Shown in pieces: positions 15,810-22,021 of a stretch of DNA of 27,287 nt; position 1 is the first letter of the stretch; the number at the start of each line of letters is the position of its first letter. The position numbers and the translations under genes were made by a program. Below the pieces are notes generated by a model. The model had not been told where the DNA came from, did no database searches, and saw only the letters and a program-made list of their open reading frames with translations. This stretch comes from Anaerolineae bacterium. Its GTDB lineage: Bacteria > Chloroflexota > Anaerolineae > JAAYZQ01. The DNA is taken from NCBI GenBank assembly GCA_016929795.1, contig JAFGIA010000099.1:1-27287 (forward strand). Direction: 5' to 3'.

Positions 15810-18476
15810 TTACCGATTCTGGATGGACGCACGGCGCGCCACCAATGGTGGTTCACTTGGCCATTGCACCGGCAGGGTCAACGTGAATACCATCCCCTCA
15901 GCCCCCCGATCCAACCAGATCTTGCCGCCCAGCTTTTCGACCACACGCTTGCTGACCGCCAGGCCGAAACCGGCCGGCGCCTCCTGCCCATTCCCTGCCG
16001 CACTCACACCCTGTTCCCACACCGAAGCAAGGCCTGCCTCACTCCCTGTGCCCTCGATGGTGACGCTGAGCGCCACCTCATCCGAGTGCCCAGGCCGAGG
16101 GGTACTCGGCACGGCGCCCTCAGGCTCCATCGAGCGCCCCCCGGGGTTCAGGTCCGCCCGCAGTGTGATCGTCCCCACCTCCGTAAACTTGACCGAGTTC
16201 GACAACAATGCCAGGATCACCTGTCTCACCCGCTGGCCATCCGTGTACAGTGGCGGCAAGTCCTCGGCCACCTGCGCGCGCAATTGGAGCGGCTTGTTCA
16301 TAGCCAGCGCCCGAGTCGTCGCCATCACCCCTTCGATCACCTCGGCCAGGTCCACTTCACCTTCAGACCACGAGGCCGCCCCCATTTCCAACTGCGACAG
16401 GTCCAGCATATCGTTCAGCAGCCCCAGCAGTTGGCGCCCTGCCTCATAGATCGTCGTCAGATCTGCGCGCTGCATATCTGACAGCGGGCCATCCAGCTCT
16501 TTCAACATCACCCGCGAAAAGCCGATCACCGAGTTGAGCGGCGTTCGTAGCGCGTGCGACATGTTTGTCAAAAATTCTGCCTGGATCCTGTCCAGCTCCC
16601 GCAGCCGCTCCACCGTCTCGCGCTCCAGCGCATACGCCCGCGCATTCTCAATCGCAATGCTGATCTGATCGGCCAGCGATTGGTACACCACCCAATCACT
16701 CTCCGGCACCCAGCCAGTCGGCCTCATGGCCCCTGTCCCCGCGCCCAGCTCCCTCTCGGGCGGACCCGAGTACCCCTCGGGCGCCTTCTCCCCATCCCAC
16801 GAGCTCTCGAGCACCAGCACCCCCAACACCTCACCGCGCACGCACAGCGGAATCGCCAGCTCCCACCCGCCATCAGGGCGCACCACCTTCTCGATCCTGG
16901 TGCCCGGCCGGCCCCCTTCTGATTCCCCATCCAGGGAAAAGAGAAGAGGGGATGAATCGTCGCGAAGGGTAGGGTGAGCAGGGCGGCACGCCGCACGGCC
17001 GACCAACGTCGGCCCGCCCACCGCCACCCAATGCTCCATAGGCTCAATCCCCGCCTCGTCCGCAGACGCGCCCACCTGCCACACAGCCCAGTTGCCCGTC
17101 GCGTCGACCAGGTAAATCGCCACATAGTGCAGCTCGAATGCCCTGCCAATCAGCTCCACCACCGTCTCGAGCATCATCCCCAGGTCCCGGATCGACGTCG
17201 CAATCCGGGCCACTTCGGCGCTGATGGCCAACTGCATCACATAGTAGCGCGTGTACTCGTTCGCCTCTTCCAGCGCCTCATTCGCCTCGCGCCACGCCTG
17301 CGTTCGCTCTTCCACCTTGGCCTCGAGGCTGCCATACAGCAGCCGCAGCTCCGCGGCCATCCTGTTGAACGCCCGTGCCAGCACTCCGATCTCGTCCCCG
17401 CGTCTCACCACCACCTGCTGGTTCAGATCGCCGCGCGCCAGCCACGCCGCCGTCTCTGTCAGCTCCACGATCGGCCGCGTCACCCGGCGGGTCACCACCG
17501 CCGCGATGGCCGCACTCAGCAGCGCTGCCCCCAGCGTCGCCGCCACCAACAGCGCGGTCACCTCTTCGCCCGCCGCCAGCGCCTCCACCTGCCGCTTCTC
17601 TGCCAACAGCCCTACGCCCAGCTCTGCACTCCAGCGGTACGCCCCAAACACCTCCTGCCCGGCCAGGTCCTTATACGCCCCCGCCCCCTGCTCGCCTGCC
17701 AGCACCCGGCCGATCGCCTCGTCCCTTTCCTGCCCCGGTCCCAACGACGTGATGCCAGCACTCGATACCACCACCACATCACTGCCCTGCCCCCCCTCGA
17801 TCCCTTCCACCGGAGAGGACACAGACAATACAGGTCCGCAGGCAACCAGGCTCGTCACAATCCCCTCAGCCGAGTACCCTCGGCCCACCACCTGCCGCAG
17901 GGCCTCGGGGCTCAACAGCCCGAGCAGCGCCCACCTTTCGCCAAGGTGGCACACCGCAGGCAGCAACTCGGGCGAACCCGAATCCGACCCGAGTACCCTC
18001 GGGTACTCTCGGACCGTCTCGGGCAAGTGCCCTTCCACCCACACCAACCCCTCCCCCATAGCCCCAGCCGCCACCAGCCGCGAGGCGGCCAGCACCGCCG
18101 CGTCGCCTGCATGCGCCGGCACCTGGCCCACCTGGTCGACCACGCTCAGGGCCGGGTGGGTGCCATCCCCCATCAGATCCACCAGCACCACGCCTATCAG
18201 TGCCGATCCGCCCTCCTCCATCGCCTCGAACCAGCTCGCCATCCCTGTCGCCGGATCAAACTCTTGCGCCACCAACGCCAACTGCCCCTTGTGCGCGTCG
18301 ATCCAATCCGCCAGGTGTGCCTCCTTCAGCGCCACCACCGTCGACAACGAAGAGAGCAGCTTGTCGCGCGTGTCGTGCTGGATCTGATTGTAGGTGAGAA
18401 ACGCCAAGAGGCTGAGGGGAATGATCGTCAACAGCAGAAAAGCCAGGAGCAGCGTCTTGCCCAGCCCGCCGCGCAT
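15810..18476 (-). CDS. dCache-HAMP-GAF sensor histidine kinase, apparently catalytically degenerate
   Basis: 888 residues from the ATG at 18476. TM1 (9-29), a dCache-like domain (30-300), TM2 (305-329), HAMP (331-384), GAF (425-612), HisKA (628-697) and HATPase_c (about 705-870). The phosphoacceptor is His641 in 'MSHALRTPLNS', but the acidic residue that normally follows it is Ala642. The N box is intact (Asn760). The G1 box, normally DxGxG, reads G809-T-G-S-E813, so its adenine-contacting Asp and second Gly are gone. The G2 box reads 'PAGFGL'. By family rules this should weaken or abolish autophosphorylation; I infer a pseudokinase or scaffold. The frame stays open to a GTG at 18731, adding up to 85 residues without clear domains. 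The ATG at 18476 is chosen because TM1 follows at once, but no strong ribosome site decides it. Confidence 0.85.
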   Translation of the reverse strand: MRGGLGKTLLLAFLLLTIIPLSLLAFLTYNQIQHDTRDKLLSSLSTVVALKEAHLADWIDAHKGQLALVAQEFDPATGMASWFEAMEEGGSALIGVVLVDLMGDGTHPALSVVDQVGQVPAHAGDAAVLAASRLVAAGAMGEGLVWVEGHLPETVREYPRVLGSDSGSPELLPAVCHLGERWALLGLLSPEALRQVVGRGYSAEGIVTSLVACGPVLSVSSPVEGIEGGQGSDVVVVSSAGITSLGPGQERDEAIGRVLAGEQGAGAYKDLAGQEVFGAYRWSAELGVGLLAEKRQVEALAAGEEVTALLVAATLGAALLSAAIAAVVTRRVTRPIVELTETAAWLARGDLNQQVVVRRGDEIGVLARAFNRMAAELRLLYGSLEAKVEERTQAWREANEALEEANEYTRYYVMQLAISAEVARIATSIRDLGMMLETVVELIGRAFELHYVAIYLVDATGNWAVWQVGASADEAGIEPMEHWVAVGGPTLVGRAACRPAHPTLRDDSSPLLFSLDGESEGGRPGTRIEKVVRPDGGWELAIPLCVRGEVLGVLVLESSWDGEKAPEGYSGPPERELGAGTGAMRPTGWVPESDWVVYQSLADQISIAIENARAYALERETVERLRELDRIQAEFLTNMSHALRTPLNSVIGFSRVMLKELDGPLSDMQRADLTTIYEAGRQLLGLLNDMLDLSQLEMGAASWSEGEVDLAEVIEGVMATTRALAMNKPLQLRAQVAEDLPPLYTDGQRVRQVILALLSNSVKFTEVGTITLRADLNPGGRSMEPEGAVPSTPRPGHSDEVALSVTIEGTGSEAGLASVWEQGVSAAGNGQEAPAGFGLAVSKRVVEKLGGKIWLDRGAEGMVFTLTLPVQWPSEPPLVARRASIQNR
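16082..16109. repeat. Palindromic repeat copies in the HATPase region
   Basis: A degenerate copy is followed by CCGAGGGGTACTCGG (16095-16109). They encode 'PSTPRPGHSD' in an insert just before the altered G1 box of the kinase-like gene. Confidence 0.75.
16755..16783. repeat. Third copy of the shared 29-bp palindromic unit
   Basis: Identical to 1009-1037 and to the reverse complement of 3273-3301. It encodes 'APEGYSGPPE' in a GAF loop of the kinase-like gene. Confidence 0.85.
17870..17883. repeat. Palindromic repeat copy
   Basis: CCGAGTACCCTCGG, a perfect core, encodes 'GRGYSAE' in the dCache of the kinase-like gene. Confidence 0.75.
17983..18012. repeat. Overlapping palindromic repeat copies
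   Basis: A perfect copy (17988-18003) shares its arm with a second one (17998-18012). Together they encode 'REYPRVLGSD' in the dCache of the kinase-like gene. Confidence 0.8.
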
Positions 18477-18715
18477 CCCCAGCACCCGTCCTGACAGCCG
18501 TGACCGCTCTGGCTGGCTTGACGCACAGTCACCGCTGGCCCCTATATCAATCCCTGGCACGTCTATGGCCCCATGTGCCACGACCATCCTGCCTGCCCAG
18601 CCCCCCGCCAGGGGGGTGATCCCCCACACCTTGGAGGTAAATCCCTCCATCCCGGAGACAACCCCCTGGACCCCAGGGGCGAACTTGAAACAAAGTTGGA
18701 ACAAAATCTGGGTTG
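18477..18715 (-). other. Spacer with mutually exclusive hairpins between receiver gene and kinase-like gene
   Basis: 239 bp separate the receiver stop from the preferred kinase-like start. The spacer can form CCCCTGG/CCAGGGG (18663-18679, 3-nt loop) and GGAGG/CCTCC (18633-18648). A G-run at 18611-18616 can pair either with the C-run at 18601-18606 or with the one at 18621-18625. The frame is also open through it (GTG 18731, ATG 18650, ATG 18587), so it may instead encode a poorly conserved N-terminal extension. No U-tract follows, so a simple terminator is not supported. Confidence 0.4.
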
Positions 18716-19147
18716 CTACCCCAGATCCCACACCGGTTCCCCATCAAGAATACGCCGGATATGGTCGGGAAAGAGATCCACATTCAGCGGCTTGGCCAGG
18801 AAACCATCAAACCCCGCACCTTGCGCCCGGTTGAGGTTGGCGGCACTGATATCGGCCGTCACCGCCACGATCCGCGTATTCGCAAAGCGCTCATCCTGCC
18901 GCAACTGGCCCAGCACCTGGTAGCCATCTTCCTCCGGCAGGTGGATATCCAGCAGGATCAAGTCCACCTGTGACATCGTCTCCTGTGCAAACTCGATCAC
19001 CTGCCATCCCGAGCGGCGCCACTCTGTCTGCTTGACCCCCATAAATGACAGGAGCCGTGCCAGCAGCGCATAGTTCCGCACATTGTCTTCGACAATGAGC
19101 ACCGTGATATCACCCAAATTCCTGGCCTTGGAAGCGTCAGCAGCCAT
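18716..19147 (-). CDS. Single-domain response regulator (receiver only)
   Basis: 143 residues, one receiver domain and nothing else. It has the acidic pair Glu20-Asp21 ('IVEDN'), phosphoacceptor Asp67 in 'VDLILLDIHLPEEDG', Thr97 ('AVTA') and Lys119 ('AKP'), all at expected places. It would act as a cytoplasmic CheY- or DivK-like phosphorylatable protein that signals by contact with a partner. The start is the ATG at 19147 with AAGGAG close upstream. It lies 42 bp after the other receiver gene and before the kinase-like gene. The residue normally Ala/Gly before the Lys-Pro pair is Ala118, so the domain looks intact. It could act as an inter-domain phospho-shuttle. Confidence 0.94.
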   Translation of the reverse strand: MAADASKARNLGDITVLIVEDNVRNYALLARLLSFMGVKQTEWRRSGWQVIEFAQETMSQVDLILLDIHLPEEDGYQVLGQLRQDERFANTRIVAVTADISAANLNRAQGAGFDGFLAKPLNVDLFPDHIRRILDGEPVWDLG

Positions 19148-19189
19148 TGACTCCTTGCCCCCTTCAAGAATTGACTTGGTGGTAGACGA

Positions 19190-19576
19190 CTAGTCCCGAA
19201 TCAAAAACGAAGCCACTTGCGTTGGCAGCAGGTCGACGTCCAGCGGTTTCTGAATATAGCCCGAGCAGCCGGCCTCCAGCGCCCTTTCCCGGTCGCCTTT
19301 CATCACATTCGCCGTCAGCGCCACAATCGGCACCCCGTGCACCGCGGGAATTGCTCTCAGGCGTGTTGCCACCTCATACCCATCCATGTCTGGCATACTG
19401 ATATCCACCAGGATCAGGTCCGGCCGCACCAATTGAGCGATCTGCAGGCCATGCGGCCCATCCTCCGCTTCAACCACATGGTATCCTTCCGCCTCCAAAA
19501 CTCGCCTCACCAGGAGCCGGTTGGCCAGATCATCCTCGATATACAAGACCTGAAAAGGTTCTATTCTGTCAGTCAT
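19190..19576 (-). CDS. Single-domain response regulator (receiver only), first gene of the run
   Basis: 128 residues forming one complete receiver. Acidic residues Glu14-Asp15-Asp16, phosphoacceptor Asp58 ('LILVDISMPDMDG'), Thr88 ('ALTAN') and Lys110 ('QKPLD') are all present. No DNA-binding, enzymatic or other output domain follows; the stop comes about 15 residues after the conserved Lys. It is the first gene after the leftward promoter, with a leader of about 56 nt and a weak purine-rich ribosome site. This type of receiver resembles those near the C-terminus of hybrid kinases, so it may be a detached hybrid receiver (inference). The likely partner is a histidine kinase, but the only one nearby looks impaired. 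Confidence 0.94.
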   Translation of the reverse strand: MTDRIEPFQVLYIEDDLANRLLVRRVLEAEGYHVVEAEDGPHGLQIAQLVRPDLILVDISMPDMDGYEVATRLRAIPAVHGVPIVALTANVMKGDRERALEAGCSGYIQKPLDVDLLPTQVASFLIRD

Positions 19577-19638
19577 TTCATCGCTTTTCTTCTCTAATGC
19601 AGGCTCCAGAGCCCCTACGCTCAGTATGGGTATGCCTC

Positions 19639-19667
19639 ATTATAACAGAAAACCTAGACATTGACAA
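19639..19667 (-). promoter_or_regulatory. Leftward sigma70-type promoter of the sensor gene run
   Basis: On the minus strand TTGTCA (19662-19667) and TATAAT (19639-19644) are separated by exactly 17 nt. The expected transcription start is near 19632, giving a leader of about 56 nt before the first receiver gene. No comparable promoter was seen between the downstream genes, so this may drive the whole run. Confidence 0.75.
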
Positions 19668-19707
19668 TAGGACCATAGTCACAGATTAAACCGCAGCGGG
19701 TACTAGG

Positions 19708-19728
19708 CCGAGCCTACTCCCGGCTCGG
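19708..19728. repeat. Degenerate palindrome in the divergent promoter region
   Basis: CCGAG at 19708-19712 and CTCGG at 19724-19728 flank an 11-nt centre. The arms match those of the palindromes in the sensor genes, but the centre does not. It lies between the two divergent promoters and might be an operator or a decayed repeat copy. Confidence 0.4.
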
Positions 19729-19774
19729 TGCATTGGTAGATCCAGTAGATCCAAAATCTATCCCCCTGGCCCTC

Positions 19775-19803
19775 TTGCACTCCCCGCTCCCTTCAGTTAT
19801 AAT
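19775..19803 (+). promoter_or_regulatory. Rightward sigma70-type promoter of the peptidase-FHA pair
   Basis: TTGCAC (19775-19780) and TATAAT (19798-19803) have a 17-nt spacer. The expected start is near 19810, giving a leader of about 130 nt before the ATG at 19940. It is divergent from the sensor-run promoter, with the two -35 boxes about 107 bp apart, so a shared regulator could bind between them. Confidence 0.75.
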
Positions 19804-19852
19804 CTCTGGCATATCTGGTTCTCGATGTATCATCTCCATAAAGGGGGAGGAA

Positions 19853-19887
19853 GTTGGGGTGTGTGCGGTGCCCGCACACACCCCAAC
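19853..19887 (+). promoter_or_regulatory. Perfect 16-bp hairpin in the 5' leader of the peptidase gene
   Basis: GTTGGGGTGTGTGCGG (19853-19868), loop TGC, and its exact complement (19872-19887). It lies between the predicted transcription start and the ribosome site (AGGAG at 19926-19930). No U-tract follows directly, so it is more likely an mRNA stability or translation element, or a protein-binding dyad, than a terminator. Confidence 0.7.
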
Positions 19888-19939
19888 CCCCGATATTGAG
19901 CAGATACTTCTTGGGCGTGCATGACAGGAGAAAAAGAGC

Positions 19940-22021
19940 ATGACACACAGACCTTTGACGCCGGACGATCTCTATCACATTGTCTCCCTATCAGAGCCAC
20001 GTTTCAGCCCCGACGGCCGGCGGATCGCCTACGTCCGCACAGAAATGGAGCGCGAGAGCAACAGCTATCGCAGCGCCATCTGGATCGTCGATGCGAGTGG
20101 CGGCCGGCCTCGCCGGTTCACCGCCGGCGACAGGCGCGACGCAGCGCCGCGTTGGTCGCCCGATGGCCGCTGGCTGGCCTTCACCTCCACGCGCGGTGGA
20201 GAAAAACAAAAACCGCAGCTCTACCTCATGCCCACCGATGGCGGCGAGGCCCAACGCCTCGTCGAACTGGACAATGGCGTTGCCGCCCCGGCCTGGTCCC
20301 CCGACGGCAGACACCTGGCCTTTACCGCCCGCGCGAACCGCGAAGAGATGGAGGCCGAGGACCGGCCAGAACCGGATGTCACACCCGAGCCGGGCGAGCG
20401 CGAGCGCCAGGCGGCGGAAAAGAAAAAGAAGGAAGAAGCCAAGTCAGATCCGCGGGTGATCAAGCGCTTTGGCTATCGCGCCGAAACGAGCTATTTCGAC
20501 GACCGCACCGCCCAGATCTATCTCGTCGCAATCGACCCGGAGACAGGGCAGGCCAATGCCAAGCCCCGCCGGCTGACAAGCGACGAGCGCAACTATGCCG
20601 ATCTCCACTGGCTGCCTGATGGGTCCGGGCTGCTCGCCACTGTAGACCGCCTGCCCGGCGAAGACGACCTCTTTTACTTTTCGGACGTCGTCCGTGTTCC
20701 CATTGACGGCGGGGGCGCAAAAGTGCTCACCAGCCTTGCTACCGCAGACCGCAGCCCACGGCCCTCGCCCGATGGGCAGTGGATCGCCTACGTCAGCGCG
20801 CCCGTCGACGAGATCTCGTGGGCCAACGTCGAGGTGAACGTCATCCCGGCTTCCGGCGGCGGCGAACCACGCACACTCACCGCCACGCTCGACGCCCATG
20901 CCCAGGACCCCCAGTGGCTGCCCGTGCCCGGCCAGCAAAGAGACAACAGCGCGGCGATCTCTTTTCTCGTGGCGCGCCACGGCCGGATCGACCTTTTGCG
21001 CACGTCCCTCTCTGGCGAGACGATCGAGCCCCTCCTCGCCGGCGACCGTGAAATCCTCGCCTACGACCCGTCACCCGACGGCCGGCAGGTGGCCTTCGTC
21101 GCCGCCACAGACCGTGCCCCGTGGGACCTCTACCTCGCCGACCTCGCTTCGGGAGAGGAACGCCGCCTGACCCGGGTCAACGACGAATGGCTGGCAGAAC
21201 GCACCCTGGGCAATGTCCAAGAATTCGAGGTGACAAGCGCTGACGGCACCCCGATCCAGGCCTGGATGATCCAGCCACCTGGCTGGGACCCTGCGACGCA
21301 ATATCCCCTCGCCCTCTCCATCCACGGGGGCCCGCACGTCATGTGGAGCCGTCACGAGCCGACCATGTGGCACGAGTGGCAGGTGCTCGCCGGTCGAGGC
21401 TACCTCGTCCTGGCCATGAATCCCCGTGGCTCTGACGGGTATGGGCGTGCCTTTCGTGGCGCCGCCCGCAAGCAGTGGGGCGAGGCCGACCTGCCCGATC
21501 TTCTCGCCGGCGTCGACGAGGTGATCGCCCGGGGCTATGTTGACCCGGATCGGCTCGCCGTCACCGGGGGTTCCTATGGCGGATTCATGACCGTGTGGAT
21601 CGTTGGTCATTCCGATCGATTTCGGGCCGCCGTCGCCCAACGCGGCGTGTACGACCTGATCGGTTTTTATGGCACCAGCGACGTGCCGCGGCTCGTGGAA
21701 TGGGAGTTTGAACAGGTGCCGTGGGAGGACCCGGATCTGCTCTGGAAATACTCGCCCCTGGCCTACGTCGAGGAGATGCACACGCCGCTCCTCCTCATCC
21801 ATTCAGACAGCGACTTTCGCGCTCCCATCCCCGCCGCCGAGGGCCTATTTGTCGCCCTGCGCCGGCTCAAGCGCGACGTGCAGCTCGTCCGCTACCCCAG
21901 AGAGGGGCACGAGCTCTCTCGCAGCGGGGAACCGAAACACCGCGTCGACCGCCTGGAGCGCATCGCCGGCTGGTTCGATCAGCACGTGAATCATCAACCC
22001 TATCGAAAGGAGAGCGCATGA
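19940..22021 (+). CDS. S9-family serine peptidase (prolyl oligopeptidase / acylaminoacyl peptidase type)
   Basis: 693 residues, a usual length for S9C-type peptidases. The N-terminal half (about 15-410) is a beta-propeller with PD40-like blades, each marked by 'SPDG' (23-26, 73-76, 120-123, 276-279, 378-381). A charged Lys/Glu insert lies at 150-170. The C-terminal alpha/beta hydrolase starts near 430. It has oxyanion-side 'HGGP' (462-465), nucleophile Ser545 in 'GGSYGGFM', probable Asp625 in 'HSDSDFRAP' and His657 in 'REGHE', so the catalytic set is complete. It should cleave oligopeptides or N-blocked peptides in the cytoplasm; no signal peptide is seen. AGGAG lies 9 nt before the ATG. The stop overlaps the next start (ATGA). 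Exact substrate class cannot be told from sequence. Confidence 0.95.
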   Translation: MTHRPLTPDDLYHIVSLSEPRFSPDGRRIAYVRTEMERESNSYRSAIWIVDASGGRPRRFTAGDRRDAAPRWSPDGRWLAFTSTRGGEKQKPQLYLMPTDGGEAQRLVELDNGVAAPAWSPDGRHLAFTARANREEMEAEDRPEPDVTPEPGERERQAAEKKKKEEAKSDPRVIKRFGYRAETSYFDDRTAQIYLVAIDPETGQANAKPRRLTSDERNYADLHWLPDGSGLLATVDRLPGEDDLFYFSDVVRVPIDGGGAKVLTSLATADRSPRPSPDGQWIAYVSAPVDEISWANVEVNVIPASGGGEPRTLTATLDAHAQDPQWLPVPGQQRDNSAAISFLVARHGRIDLLRTSLSGETIEPLLAGDREILAYDPSPDGRQVAFVAATDRAPWDLYLADLASGEERRLTRVNDEWLAERTLGNVQEFEVTSADGTPIQAWMIQPPGWDPATQYPLALSIHGGPHVMWSRHEPTMWHEWQVLAGRGYLVLAMNPRGSDGYGRAFRGAARKQWGEADLPDLLAGVDEVIARGYVDPDRLAVTGGSYGGFMTVWIVGHSDRFRAAVAQRGVYDLIGFYGTSDVPRLVEWEFEQVPWEDPDLLWKYSPLAYVEEMHTPLLLIHSDSDFRAPIPAAEGLFVALRRLKRDVQLVRYPREGHELSRSGEPKHRVDRLERIAGWFDQHVNHQPYRKESA

